Source: CAYUQT01 sp964446835 (lineage in GTDB: Bacteria; Planctomycetota; Phycisphaerae; UBA1845; JAFGLZ01). From it: a stretch of 64,000 nt of DNA. The stretch is from assembly GCA_964446835.1 (NCBI GenBank), contig CAYUQT010000045.1:16009-80008 (forward strand), read 5' to 3'. Each line of letters begins with the position of its first letter. Position 1 is the stretch's first letter. Positions 50,595 through 60,285 of this stretch are shown in pieces. The position numbers and the translations under genes are program-made. Below the pieces are notes generated by a model. The model was not told the DNA's origin. It did not search any database and saw nothing but the letters and a program-made list of their open reading frames with translations.

Positions 50595-51146
50595 ATGACG
50601 CTTTACACTCGGACCGGCGACGAAGGGGAGACCTCGCTGGCGGATGGATCACGAGTGGCCAAGGATGATCCTCGTCCCGAGGCATACGGTGCGATTGATG
50701 AACTGAACGCACATCTGGGACTTGCCCGTTGTGCCTGTCGTGAGCCGATGATCCGTGAGCGGCTGACGCTGATTCAGCGGGAACTGTTTCTGGTAGGGGC
50801 GGAGTTGGCGGGGGGGGCGGCGCTTCAGACGGAATCATCACAACGTATCGACGCCGAACGTGTGAGTCGAATGGAGGCATGGATCGACGATGCGTGTCGG
50901 GCCGTTCCTCCGCTGTCGGGGTTCATCCTGTCAGGAGACCATGAGGCGGCGTGTCGTCTGGACATCGCCCGCACGGTGTGCCGACGTGCGGAGCGGCGGA
51001 TTGTGGGTTTGTCGCGGAGCGAGAGGATATCGCAGGATGTCCTTCGGTACGTCAACCGACTGTCGGATCTGCTGTTTGCCTGGTCGCGTCAAGTGAACTA
51101 TGCCGCAGGGGTGGGCGACGTTCCGGTGAATGTGACTCGTCGTTAG
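50595..51146 (+). CDS. pduO: Cob(I)alamin adenosyltransferase, PduO type
   Basis: A trimeric enzyme that transfers the adenosyl group of ATP to cob(I)alamin to make coenzyme B12. The 183 residues open with the ATP-binding signature TLYTRTGDEGETSLADGSRV, then DDPRPEAYGAIDELNAHLGLA. The helical core keeps LTLIQRELFLVGAELAGG and the C-terminal DIARTVCRRAERRIVGLS and RYVNRLSDLLFAWSRQVN, as in MMAB/PduO. GGAGGGAG precedes the start at 50595. No cobalamin-dependent enzyme or corrinoid transporter lies in the window, so which pathway it serves is unknown. The O-antigen-ligase-like gene begins 30 bases downstream and may share its transcript. Confidence 0.93.
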   Translation: MTLYTRTGDEGETSLADGSRVAKDDPRPEAYGAIDELNAHLGLARCACREPMIRERLTLIQRELFLVGAELAGGAALQTESSQRIDAERVSRMEAWIDDACRAVPPLSGFILSGDHEAACRLDIARTVCRRAERRIVGLSRSERISQDVLRYVNRLSDLLFAWSRQVNYAAGVGDVPVNVTRR

Positions 51147-51176
51147 ATTCCTCTTTGGATTCGAATTCGTGAGACC

Positions 51177-54100
51177 ATGAAAGAACCTTCAGAATCCGCC
51201 ATCGTTCAGGCCGACGGTGCAGGGGCATCGGTACTGAGGGTCTTGCTGATCGGGGTGGTGGTGCTTGTTCCGCTGGGCTGTTTTCTTCTGGCGAGTTCCG
51301 CGAATGCCCCACAAGAGGCGGTTCGCGCCGTAAGTGAGGGTCAGGCTTCGCTCAACTTCCTGCGTCTGGTGAAGTTGATGTGCATCAACTATGCCTACCC
51401 GACGTCGGACGGTACGGAGGTCAAGGCGCTGGTCTTTCGTCTGGGGTTGGCCGGGATCCTGTGGGTGACTGCTGTGACATGGGCATTGGCGGCGTTGCGG
51501 AGCCGTGAGGAGACCGAACCGGCGGTGCCGGTTGAGGTCGTTGAACGACGTGGTGTGTGGGATCGCCTGAAGCGAACCGATCCGGTGACACTCGCGCAGG
51601 TGTTGGCGGTTGTGGGGGTGGTGTGGTCTGTGCTGTCTCGATCGTGGTCGAGGTCGCCGGACCTGTCGCTGTGGGCAAGCGTTGTGGTGGCGATGCAGGT
51701 GGCGTGGGCGATTTTTCTGGCGCGCGTGATGATGTCTCTGGGCTCGATCCGCAGGACGACCGGGGCTCTGATACTCGGTGCGGCGGTGGGAGGGGTGGCA
51801 GCAGCGGCCATGGCCCTTCGGGTGAACGGACTGAGCCGATGGCCTTCGGAGTGGTTCTTCCCGGTCGGTTGGCGTGCGGAGTTCGCCGCTTGTCTGGTGC
51901 CGGTGGTGCTGTTCATCGTGTGTCATATTCCTGCTTGTGTCAGGAGAGTTCTCGCCGGAATGTCGAGACTGGGACGCGTCGGCTGGCTGACGGCGGTGGG
52001 CTGGTTGGCCGTTGTCCTCGGCGGGGGATTGATCGCGGTGTGGGGGATCGCCGCGTCGGGGAGCCTGGCCGCGTGGGCCGGGCTGGTTGTGGGGGGCGTC
52101 ACTTATGTGATCTTTCGGACCACGGGGCGGGTCCGGCGTGTGATGATGGTGGTGGGGGCCGTCGGCATTGTGGCGATGGGTGTGGGGCTCGTTCACATTG
52201 CCAGGACGCGTGGTTCTTTGGAGGCGGCAGATCTCCGACAGTGCTGGTACGGATGGAAGTATGCCTTGCGGACGTGGGTTGGGAGCCGCGGTTCGGGTGT
52301 GGGGGAATCGGGCTTCCTGATGACGGCGCAGCAATATGTGCCGGATGATCTGGTGACAGAGCCGGTCGCCATGGGGATTCGATGGCGGGGACATGCGCAG
52401 AACGAGTTTATGGAGGTCTTGGCCGAGCAGGGGGTCCTTGGGCTCATACTGAGGGTGGCTCTTCTCTGGGTGACTTTGCGAGCCGGTGTGCGGGCGTTTC
52501 GTGGGCCAATGGGCGAGCCGACGGCTTCGAGACTAGCGGTTCTGATGGCCGCATTGATCTCATTGTGCGTCGAAGAGTGTATGGGGTGCGGTCTGCGATT
52601 GGAGCCGCTGCCGGTCCTGTGGTACTCGGTGTTGGCAGGCATCTGGGCGACGCTGGCGCTTGTGGGGAGGCAAGAAGGGGGATACCGCCCACCGGCGGCT
52701 CTGCGTGGGCTTGGGGCATTGGGATTGGCGGCGTTGGGCGGGTTTGTCGTGTGGCTCGGGTGGTCGGATTTCAAGGGCGAGCATGCGCTGGCCCTGTCGA
52801 GCTACCGGGCGCCCACTCATCGGGTAGCTGAGGCGATTCCGATGGCGAATGAGGCGAGCCGCCGCCTTCTGCGCCCGGAACGGCGGACTCAGGTGGACGT
52901 GATTCGTGCGGAGGCATATCTGGGGTTGGCGACAGAGGGGATGTCGGCCTTGGGTGAGCAGTGTGCCCGGCGGGCGGCCGCGAGTCAGCCCGTGACGGCC
53001 CTATGGTCGGACTTGGCGTTTCGCTCGAAGTGGGACCAGGTTCAGCGTGATGCGGAGTTGGCTCTGCGGAGCATCGGGGAGGTTCAAGGACGGTTCGTCA
53101 ACTGGCCCGGTGCCTCGGCCTTGGAGGCGGACACATGTCGGGTGCTGGCGCAGATGGCGATGTTGAAGGCCGACCTGGTGGGGCGTCAGAACGAGAAGGC
53201 GTTTGAGGAGGCTTACAACGAGTTAGGTCGGTACCACCGACGGCACATGGCGGCATTGCGGGCCGAACTGACGCGGCGTCCGTTCAGCGATCACTTGACG
53301 GTGGCGCTGATACGAGCCGAACGAGATCGCCCCACGTCGGACATGATCGACTGGATTCGGCGCCCGCTACGGGGTGTCTCACGTGCGGAAACGTATCAGG
53401 CGGTGATCCTTCAGGTGTCGACGAACAAGGATTTCTACGCGTCGTTGGGGCCGTACATGGCCCGTGCGGAGTCGGCGCTCAAGGAGGGCCACATCGATTG
53501 GAAGAGGGATCCGTTCAGTCCGGAGACGCTGCGGCTTGCGGCGGAGGTTCGGGCGGCGGAGCGGAAGACGGCACAGGCCGTCGCCCTGGCCCAAGAGTCT
53601 GTTGCCCTGTACAAGACCGACCATTGTCGCCTGGCTGTTCAGGAGGCCCTGGCGCAGAGCGATGTGGGTTGGTATCAGTTGATGACGATGCCGGAACAAC
53701 CGGCCACGGCGGTAGTGACACTCCAGAGGGCATTGGAGACAAGTGAACTGCCCGATCTGCATCCGTGGTTGCACCCGGTGTATCGTCGGATGGTGCAGGC
53801 GTTACTGGCGGCCGGGGATGAGGGTTCGGCCCGTCAGATTGCCGCGATGATTCCCTGGGCCGGGAGTGTTGATCCCAGTGCGGATCTCATGCTCGGTTGG
53901 TCGTATGAAGTGCTTGCCAAGACGTTTCATCGGCTGGAGCCTTCGGAGCGTCCGAGAGGGTGGGGACGGTGGGTCGAACGGGCTTTGGAGCTGGATCAGA
54001 GTTCTTCGGGGATTCAGCTTCTGGTGGCAGCCAAGTCGGTCGAGCAGGGAGACGTCTCGAGAGCGGCGGAGAGCATTCGAAAGGCCTGGACACTCAGCGG

Positions 54101-54284
54101 GGATCTGGACCAATATCGTGAGTGTCTGAGGACTCTAGACTATGCGTTGCGCAAGCATCCGCAGAATTCGGAGCTTCGCTCGATCTATCAGAGGATCGTT
54201 CAGGCTCTGGGAGCGGCGGCGGCAACGCGACCGGCCGAGCCATCGTCGACGATGCCTGGTCAGCAGCGCAGTCCAGTGAACTGA
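51177..54284 (+). CDS. O-antigen ligase/Wzy-like membrane protein with C-terminal TPR-like domain
   Basis: 1035 residues. The first half (about 20-545) is polytopic with ten or more hydrophobic helices; the periplasmic-loop signature RGHAQNEFMEVLAEQGVLGLI is the H-x2-N ligase/polymerase motif. The second half (about 555-1010) is soluble and helical, with TPR-like pairs such as AEAYLGLATEGMSALGEQCARRA, ALAQSDVGWYQLMTMPEQPATAV and MVQALLAAGDEGSARQIAAMI. O-antigen ligase-TPR fusions are known in exopolysaccharide and S-layer glycan systems, where they may organise glycan or protein attachment at the outer face. No glycosyltransferases are adjacent, so the glycan is unknown. It starts 30 bases after the adenosyltransferase gene. 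Confidence 0.8.
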   Translation: MKEPSESAIVQADGAGASVLRVLLIGVVVLVPLGCFLLASSANAPQEAVRAVSEGQASLNFLRLVKLMCINYAYPTSDGTEVKALVFRLGLAGILWVTAVTWALAALRSREETEPAVPVEVVERRGVWDRLKRTDPVTLAQVLAVVGVVWSVLSRSWSRSPDLSLWASVVVAMQVAWAIFLARVMMSLGSIRRTTGALILGAAVGGVAAAAMALRVNGLSRWPSEWFFPVGWRAEFAACLVPVVLFIVCHIPACVRRVLAGMSRLGRVGWLTAVGWLAVVLGGGLIAVWGIAASGSLAAWAGLVVGGVTYVIFRTTGRVRRVMMVVGAVGIVAMGVGLVHIARTRGSLEAADLRQCWYGWKYALRTWVGSRGSGVGESGFLMTAQQYVPDDLVTEPVAMGIRWRGHAQNEFMEVLAEQGVLGLILRVALLWVTLRAGVRAFRGPMGEPTASRLAVLMAALISLCVEECMGCGLRLEPLPVLWYSVLAGIWATLALVGRQEGGYRPPAALRGLGALGLAALGGFVVWLGWSDFKGEHALALSSYRAPTHRVAEAIPMANEASRRLLRPERRTQVDVIRAEAYLGLATEGMSALGEQCARRAAASQPVTALWSDLAFRSKWDQVQRDAELALRSIGEVQGRFVNWPGASALEADTCRVLAQMAMLKADLVGRQNEKAFEEAYNELGRYHRRHMAALRAELTRRPFSDHLTVALIRAERDRPTSDMIDWIRRPLRGVSRAETYQAVILQVSTNKDFYASLGPYMARAESALKEGHIDWKRDPFSPETLRLAAEVRAAERKTAQAVALAQESVALYKTDHCRLAVQEALAQSDVGWYQLMTMPEQPATAVVTLQRALETSELPDLHPWLHPVYRRMVQALLAAGDEGSARQIAAMIPWAGSVDPSADLMLGWSYEVLAKTFHRLEPSERPRGWGRWVERALELDQSSSGIQLLVAAKSVEQGDVSRAAESIRKAWTLSGDLDQYRECLRTLDYALRKHPQNSELRSIYQRIVQALGAAAATRPAEPSSTMPGQQRSPVN

Positions 54285-54314
54285 CGGGGTCGAGGGGCGC
54301 CGGCTGACGAATCG

Positions 54315-54893
54315 TCATGGCTTGCCGGGCTGCACGCGGGGGATGTCCTGCGACTTGGCGATGAGCACGTCTTCAACGCGACGTTGATAGGCGAATTCCT
54401 TCTCGGTCATCCATTTGACATCGAAATCCGCTTTGCGGCACAACATGACGGGGCGCCCGCTCTGGCTGAGGGTCAGCTGGGTGGGGCGCTTGGCGTATAC
54501 GATCGCGACAATTTCATTCCGCGTGATGGCGAGGATACGGCGGCTTACGTCGGCATACTCGAAGCGATCTTCGACATCGGGCGAATGCTCACCGAGAACG
54601 GTCTCGAGATTCGGGGGAAAACTGGATTGAGAATGGACCCATCGATCGAAGGCGGTTGCGAGTACGTTGAGGTCCTTGGTAGCGGACTGGCGTCGAACCT
54701 GATCGCGGCGCAGCACGGCGGCCAGAAGGAGCAGACCGGCTGATACGAGGAGGATGAGGAGCATGCGCCACGTGCGGCGCTGTCTGGTGATCAGTCGGGC
54801 CGTCTCGATTCGTTCGAGGGCTTCCGGCGCTCGCGTCTGCTCTCCAGGTTGAGGAGTCGACGACGAATCTGAGGGTACAGTAGTATTTGTCAT
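54315..54893 (-). CDS. Single-pass membrane protein, unknown
   Basis: 192 residues from the ATG at 54893 (MTNTTVPSDSSST), with a weak ribosome site; a longer in-frame start at 54944 is less likely. The layout is a disordered Ser/Thr/Pro N-terminus, one transmembrane helix (about 44-62, WRMLLILLVSAGLLLLAAVL), then a soluble domain of about 130 residues outside the cytoplasm. The piece QSATKDLNVLATAFDRWVHSQSSFPPNLETVLG resembles the helix and loop of secretion pseudopilin-type domains, but the prepilin cleavage motif is missing. I do not recognise a family. It lies 66 bases downstream of trpC on the same strand. Confidence 0.7.
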   Translation of the reverse strand: MTNTTVPSDSSSTPQPGEQTRAPEALERIETARLITRQRRTWRMLLILLVSAGLLLLAAVLRRDQVRRQSATKDLNVLATAFDRWVHSQSSFPPNLETVLGEHSPDVEDRFEYADVSRRILAITRNEIVAIVYAKRPTQLTLSQSGRPVMLCRKADFDVKWMTEKEFAYQRRVEDVLIAKSQDIPRVQPGKP

Positions 54894-54959
54894 AGACAAA
54901 CAGCCGTGTATGTGTCGTTGATTCCCGCAACGACCGCTAGACAATTGATAATAACCCGG

Positions 54960-55793
54960 CTAGCGCTCCGAACGCAAGTCTTTGGGTGGCGTGACGAAGA
55001 GTTCGTCGATTTTGGCCGCTATGTCCGATGATCGCATGAGAGTTTCGCCGATGAGCAACGCCTTGACACCGGCTTGTTGGAGGCGAAGGACATCGTGGCG
55101 GGTTCTAATGCCACTTTCTGAGACGATCAGCGTTCCTTCTTCGACAAGCCCGGCGAGTCGGGAGGTCGTGCCGAGGTCGATTGTCTGGGACTTCAGGTCG
55201 CGGTTGTTGATGCCAAGAAGGCTATAGCGCTTGTGTGGGAAACCGACGACGGAACGCATCCTCATGAGGGTGTCGGCATCGTGGACCTCGAGAAGGACAG
55301 TCAGGTTGATCTGACCGGCGAGGATCATCCAGTCGAGGATTTGCTGCGGTTTGAGGACGTCGGCGATGAGGAGAATGGCATCGGCGCCGGCGGCACGTGA
55401 TTCATAGACCTGGTATTCGTCGACGATGAAGTCCTTTCGAAGCACGGGCAGGGGAACGGCCTCCTTGATCTGGCTGATGTATTCGATTCGTCCCTGGAAG
55501 AAGGTTTCGTCGGTGAGGCAACTGATGGCGCTGGCACCGCTTTGGTGATAGGTACGGGCGATGGCGACGGGGTCGAAGTCGGTGCGGATGATGCCGGCGG
55601 ACGGTGAGGCCTTCTTCACCTCGGCGATGAGGTGAATCCCGCGCGGGGGGGGGGCGGCGATAGCGGCGTAGAAGTTGCGGGGCCGGGGCGTCTGGGCGGC
55701 CCTGCTCTGGATCTCCTCAAGGGGGTGTGTCCGCTTGCGCTCGGCGACTTCGGCGATCTTGATCTTGACGATTGTGTCCAGCACGTTGGACAT
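54960..55793 (-). CDS. trpC: Indole-3-glycerol phosphate synthase
   Basis: A TIM-barrel enzyme of tryptophan synthesis that closes the ring of CdRP to indole-3-glycerol phosphate. The start at 55793 (MSNVLDTIVKIKIAEV) has AAGGAG eight bases upstream; the longer open frame is not needed. The 277 residues include IHLIAEVKKASPSAGII (the catalytic Lys), VLRKDFIVDEYQVYESRAAGADAILLI, LLEVHD, GINNRDLKSQTIDL and IVSESGIRT, all in the expected order. No other trp gene is in the window. It follows the mannosidase and GDPD genes closely, with a gap of 23 bases to GDPD, so it appears to be the distal gene of a transcript of carbohydrate and lipid genes. Confidence 0.96.
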   Translation of the reverse strand: MSNVLDTIVKIKIAEVAERKRTHPLEEIQSRAAQTPRPRNFYAAIAAPPPRGIHLIAEVKKASPSAGIIRTDFDPVAIARTYHQSGASAISCLTDETFFQGRIEYISQIKEAVPLPVLRKDFIVDEYQVYESRAAGADAILLIADVLKPQQILDWMILAGQINLTVLLEVHDADTLMRMRSVVGFPHKRYSLLGINNRDLKSQTIDLGTTSRLAGLVEEGTLIVSESGIRTRHDVLRLQQAGVKALLIGETLMRSSDIAAKIDELFVTPPKDLRSER

Positions 55794-55816
55794 TTGCGCA
55801 TCTCCTTGGCAGGGGG

Positions 55817-56722
55817 TCAGCGGGGCTGTGCAAGAAGCCACGACCTCAGCTCCCGAGGCTTGTCGGTGAGCAGGAGGTGGTATCCCTTGTCGTACCGGGC
55901 CTTCCATATTTCAGGGCGATCGAGCCGGCCGCCCAGGACCTTAACGAGCAGGCGAGGGCCTGAGTCGCGGACCTGTTGTATGAGCAGGGGGCTTGCCCAC
56001 TCGTCGTCGACCTGAATGATCGTGGCCTTGAGGCCGAGGGCGAGACGAACCGTCGCCTCGTTTCGGCAGCGTGCCAGGGTCGCGACCTGGGGATGCAGCT
56101 TGCGGATGTAGGCGACAGTTGTGGGCGATTGACATTGAATGATGAGGTGCCGGTCCATGCCGAGGACTGCTGCCTGGCGGATCACGGCTTCGGCAGTGGC
56201 GTTGGATTCGTTCTTGAGGTCGAGCTGCGGACACGCGCGGTGTTTCCGGCAGACATCGAGTGCCTGGGCGAAGGTGAGGATCGACTTGCCTTGGGGGCCC
56301 GGCGAACGGACGCGACGCATTTCATCGGCTGTGAGCGAGTTCAGCCGGCGCCCATACCAGGACGGATCGGGGGCCAGACAGTTCTTGAGGGTGAGGGTGT
56401 AGTCGTGAAAACAGACGAAGACGCCGTCCTTTGTGGTCTGAAGGTCGAGTTCGATGGTGTCGGCCACCTCGGCGCCGGCAGCAATTGCCTCGGCGGAGTT
56501 GTCGGGTCCGGCTTTATCATCACCACGGTGGGCGGCGATCATTCGCCCGCTCCAGTTGGGATCATTCAGCCGGAGGATGGCTTCGGGCAGAGGGGCCTGG
56601 GATGTCGGTTGGGGCTCTGCCTGGAGGGGGACGGCCAACAGGCAGGCGAGAACCGTCACCAGTGCCGGTGCGAGCAAATGCGGCGTCCTGAGCACGGGAC
56701 GCTCCTTTGTGCGAATCTTCAT
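55817..56722 (-). CDS. Secreted glycerophosphodiester phosphodiesterase-family protein
   Basis: 301 residues from the ATG at 56722, which has GGGAG nine bases upstream. An alternative ATG at 56761 overlaps the mannosidase stop (ATGA) and would lengthen the signal peptide unusually. The signal peptide ends near VPLQAEP. GDPD motifs are present: MIAAHRGDDKAGPDNSAEA (catalytic His; the usual PEN reads PDN), TIELDLQTTKDGVFVCFHDYTL (metal ligands Glu and Asp, second catalytic His) and CPQLDLKNES. It probably hydrolyses glycerophosphodiesters or a related polyol phosphodiester outside the cytoplasm. Genes flank it closely on both sides (mannosidase and trpC). Confidence 0.87.
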   Translation of the reverse strand: MKIRTKERPVLRTPHLLAPALVTVLACLLAVPLQAEPQPTSQAPLPEAILRLNDPNWSGRMIAAHRGDDKAGPDNSAEAIAAGAEVADTIELDLQTTKDGVFVCFHDYTLTLKNCLAPDPSWYGRRLNSLTADEMRRVRSPGPQGKSILTFAQALDVCRKHRACPQLDLKNESNATAEAVIRQAAVLGMDRHLIIQCQSPTTVAYIRKLHPQVATLARCRNEATVRLALGLKATIIQVDDEWASPLLIQQVRDSGPRLLVKVLGGRLDRPEIWKARYDKGYHLLLTDKPRELRSWLLAQPR

Positions 56723-56757
56723 GACATCGGGCTCCCACAGTTGACCGGCCAAGTAGA

Positions 56758-59700
56758 TCATGGTTGAGGCACCACGAGCAGTGTGGCGATCTGATTAGCA
56801 CGCAATTCTACGGTAACGGCATCGTCCTTGACGGTCAGGGGTTGACGGGGTATCTCGACGGCGGTGGCCGAGAAGGCCTTGGCAATCCGGCGGTGACCGG
56901 GCAGGGCGAACCGGAGCGTGCATCGGGCCGGGGCGCCTCGCTGCTCGAGGAGTCGGATGACGAGGGCGTCGGTGGTCTCCGCCTTCTTGATGCAACTGAC
57001 GATGACGGGGTCTCCTTCGAGTTTCAGGAGTGGTTCGGAGACCGAAGGAGCTGGCGACGTGGCCGATTGAAGCCATACGGGGCTGAGCGGGAAGAAGGGC
57101 TGCCAGGCCTTGTGTGTCGAGGCGACCGGATCGTGGCGCCCGGCGTAGGAGAAGAGTCTGTATCGGAATGGGATCTTACCTCCCTGGCCAGCCTTGAAAT
57201 TCGTGGTCCAGCAGTTGTTCATGACCATCGAGTAGAGGTGGCCTTTGTCGAAGGTGATGCGATCGGCCCATTTGTAGGCGTTCAGATCGCTGACCGACAG
57301 GAGGGGTGCTTCGAGCGGGGCGAGGACGATTCCGAAGCCGTCGCCGGCGATGTCGGCCCAGTGCTGGATCGAGTAGAAGTCGTGGCAGGTGTAGGTGAGT
57401 TGATCCTTGCCGGGTCGCATGACGGCGTCGGCGATCTGGAGCCTTATCTCGGGTGCAGGGACGCTGAATGGGAAGGCGAAGTAGAGGATCTCGGGTTCGT
57501 AGACCTCCTGCTTGTCGACGATGTTGACGACGTCCACCACGGGCAGCTCGTGATAGAGACGAATGGCCTGTTCGATTCGCGGGCAGGTCGGGAGCGCGGT
57601 TTCGATGACGAGTTCGTCGTAGACGGCTCCCTGCACTCGGCGGAGCCGTTTTCCGTTGAGGGCGGCTACTCGATTGAATGCTACGGGCTTCTTCTGGTCG
57701 ATGACCTCTCGCTTGCCAATCGGCGTTTCGTAGATAGCCTGGTTGCCCTTGTAGGGTGCGTTGGCATCGAGCATCTCGCGCTGGAGGGTCTTGTCGTACC
57801 AGCTTGTGATGCCGCCGTCGCGGGGTGAGACGGTGAGGCGGTGGAATCGGTTTTCGATCTGGTCGCTGTTGGGGGAGCCCGTCGAGGTCGGTTCTGTCGC
57901 TGTGCGGACCGAGTAGCGGACAGACCCCAGCGCCGGGAGATTCCGTGCCACGAAGACGGCGGACTTTCCATCGCAACCGATCTGGGCGGGTAGGGGCTGC
58001 TGATCTCGTGTGTCGACGACGGAGATCGCCTTGGCCCCTGCCAGTGGTGTGCCCTCAAGTCTGAGTTCAACCGTGTCGGTCCGCGGCCAGGCGAGGGTGT
58101 TCCATACGGCCAGGGTTGACGCATCTGCGGCGACCCTGGGCCGGCTGAGTTGCTCAAGGGCAGCAGTATAGAGTTCTTCGGTCAACTTTCGGGCATCATA
58201 GGCGGTGTCCGCTTTCCATTTCCATTGTCCCTGGGTGACCTTGCTGCGCGGATTGCTGATGCTCTCGGAGGCCCCCCACGTGTGCTCGTCGTAGTGGAGC
58301 ATCTTGTCGTAGGCGTTGGCGATCTTCTGATGGGGGTAGGTGATGTCGGGTGAGCCGAGCCATAGCAGGGTCCAGAGGGCTTCGGCGGCGACGAGGCGGT
58401 CGTGAACGATGCGGTTCATCCCGGTTTCGAAGGATGAACTGGCGGGCCCCTCGGCCCACCAGCTCGGGATGTCACCGGCGAAGGTCTTGCTTTGGGGACC
58501 GTAGGTGTCCTCGATCACCTGGAGGAATTCGCGGTTGGTGGCTACAACGATTCGGGGCCAGACGTAGGTCTGGTTCCAGGCTCGCGTGTTGGTGCTGGTG
58601 TCGAGGTCGGGCGGGAGGTTGTCGCCGCCCATCCGCAGTTGGATATGGTCGACTCGGGTGCCGGCCCGTTCGTTTTGCTGGATGATCGACCGGAACGCAT
58701 CTTCGTGGAGACCGGGCTCACGGAAGAAGTTGCCCTCTCGATAGCTGTCGGTATACCAGAAGAAGATCTTGCTGCCTTCGGGACCCTGCCAGTAGAAGGG
58801 GCGCTCGATGGCGCCGGGGCGATACCAGAGGAACTGGCCGCGGATGGAATTGGCACGGAAGGACACACGAGAGATACCGGCTTCCTGGAAGAGCTGGGGC
58901 AGGGCCCAGGCGTAGCCCGGGACATCGTTGATCATGGCGGTGTCGATCGAGATGCCGAAGCGGTCCTTGAGTTCTCGGGCATAGTAGAGGCAGCGGATCA
59001 GTTCCTCGTGGCCGAGGAGTTCGGTGGGCATGTTGAGATAGTATCCGCAGACTTCGATGCGGTTCTGACGTGCGAGCTCCATGAGGCCTGCGACCTGCTC
59101 AGGTGTATGGCGATCGATGTAGTTCTTGACGAGCCCCGTGACCTCCACCGTCCAGCGGTAGCGGCTCTCGGGGGGCCAGTCGGCGGTCTGACGGCAGAAG
59201 GCGACGGCGGAATCCATGTCGGCGGACAGGCGGTTGATGACGTTGGGCTGCGGGTGTGTGAACCCGATGTCGTAGTGGGTGTGCGGGGTCATATAGAAGG
59301 TCCAATGGCGGGCCGGCGAGAGAGAGAGCCGCTTTTCAAGGCGGGTGTTGAGAGACGTGTCGAAGGTCACGGACAGGTCGGTGGTCACGTTGGGTTCGGG
59401 CAATAGGAGGGCATAAGGTCCCTTGGCAAGATCGGAAACGTTGAGGGCTCGCGTGGCGTTGAACGGGCCGCATCGGACTGAGAGGCTTCCGGCCAGAGGT
59501 TCCGGTTTACCATCGAGCATGAAGCGCAGTTCGACACGGCGCATGGGGCCCTCGGGCCGTTTGAGGACAAAGGGGGTAGGTTCGAGTTCGAGGGTCAAGG
59601 CTTCGCGCAGTCGGCGGAGCCGGTTCTGTTGCTCGTCGGCGAGCTCCGTGCGGAGGTCTTGGATGTCGGATGCCGGCGCGATGCGCGGATTTCGGAAGTC

Positions 59701-60285
59701 GATGTGGCTACCGTCCTGGGCCATCAGGCCGACCTGGCCACTGGTGGCATCCGGAAGCTGAACGTGGAGTTGCCACCGAGGTTCCTTGGCACCGGTCTCC
59801 CAGAGCTTGGCCAGGAGGGTCTGGCTGATAGCGGCGGTTTTGAGGTGGTACCAGATGCCCGGCTTGACACCCAGGCGTGAATTGGCAGAGGCAACGACGC
59901 GGACTTGTCCGCGATCATATCGGAGGAGTTCCAGGGTGTCGTTCCGATCGTAATAGCGGACCACGAGGCAGGATCGGTCGGGTGTCGCCCGGAGGACAAG
60001 GCCGAAGTTGGTGCGGACCGAGTCGCCGAGGCAGACGTCGGTTTCTGCGAGCACATCGGTGGTTGCCGGGCCGGCGGCCAGTCGGGCGGATTCTTCTTCG
60101 GGTCCGCGGCTGGAAAGGAGGTTGGCGCTGATCTGCCATTGGCCGGTGTTGAAGTAGGGGGACCACCGGTCGGCGGCGGTTTGGGCCGGATCCCGGCTGG
60201 GCTGTGTTTCGGCAGGGAGTGGTGCAGTAGAGATGCAGAGCAAGCCGAGGAGCAGGCAGTGTAGCAGGATGGAATACGGTCTCAT
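56758..60285 (-). CDS. Large secreted GH38-type alpha-mannosidase
   Basis: 1175 residues; the start at 60285 (MRPYSILLHCLLLGLLCIS) has AGGAG eight bases upstream. After the signal peptide, about 40-225 resembles a concanavalin-type beta-sandwich (TDVCLGDSVRTNFGLVLRA, VGLMAQDGSHIDFRNPRI). The GH38 catalytic region begins at TFYMTPHTHYDIGFTHPQP, whose His-x-His-x-Asp binds zinc. MINDVPGYAWALPQLFQEAGI carries the probable nucleophile Asp, and DKMLHYDEHTWGASES is another conserved run. The mid-helical and beta-sandwich domains continue to the C-terminus (ADAVMRPGKDQLTYTC, LRFALPGHRRIAKAFSATAVE). Total length and order fit GH38 with an extra N-terminal module. Release of alpha-mannose outside the cytoplasm is inferred; the linkage is unknown. 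Confidence 0.86.
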   Translation of the reverse strand: MRPYSILLHCLLLGLLCISTAPLPAETQPSRDPAQTAADRWSPYFNTGQWQISANLLSSRGPEEESARLAAGPATTDVLAETDVCLGDSVRTNFGLVLRATPDRSCLVVRYYDRNDTLELLRYDRGQVRVVASANSRLGVKPGIWYHLKTAAISQTLLAKLWETGAKEPRWQLHVQLPDATSGQVGLMAQDGSHIDFRNPRIAPASDIQDLRTELADEQQNRLRRLREALTLELEPTPFVLKRPEGPMRRVELRFMLDGKPEPLAGSLSVRCGPFNATRALNVSDLAKGPYALLLPEPNVTTDLSVTFDTSLNTRLEKRLSLSPARHWTFYMTPHTHYDIGFTHPQPNVINRLSADMDSAVAFCRQTADWPPESRYRWTVEVTGLVKNYIDRHTPEQVAGLMELARQNRIEVCGYYLNMPTELLGHEELIRCLYYARELKDRFGISIDTAMINDVPGYAWALPQLFQEAGISRVSFRANSIRGQFLWYRPGAIERPFYWQGPEGSKIFFWYTDSYREGNFFREPGLHEDAFRSIIQQNERAGTRVDHIQLRMGGDNLPPDLDTSTNTRAWNQTYVWPRIVVATNREFLQVIEDTYGPQSKTFAGDIPSWWAEGPASSSFETGMNRIVHDRLVAAEALWTLLWLGSPDITYPHQKIANAYDKMLHYDEHTWGASESISNPRSKVTQGQWKWKADTAYDARKLTEELYTAALEQLSRPRVAADASTLAVWNTLAWPRTDTVELRLEGTPLAGAKAISVVDTRDQQPLPAQIGCDGKSAVFVARNLPALGSVRYSVRTATEPTSTGSPNSDQIENRFHRLTVSPRDGGITSWYDKTLQREMLDANAPYKGNQAIYETPIGKREVIDQKKPVAFNRVAALNGKRLRRVQGAVYDELVIETALPTCPRIEQAIRLYHELPVVDVVNIVDKQEVYEPEILYFAFPFSVPAPEIRLQIADAVMRPGKDQLTYTCHDFYSIQHWADIAGDGFGIVLAPLEAPLLSVSDLNAYKWADRITFDKGHLYSMVMNNCWTTNFKAGQGGKIPFRYRLFSYAGRHDPVASTHKAWQPFFPLSPVWLQSATSPAPSVSEPLLKLEGDPVIVSCIKKAETTDALVIRLLEQRGAPARCTLRFALPGHRRIAKAFSATAVEIPRQPLTVKDDAVTVELRANQIATLLVVPQP

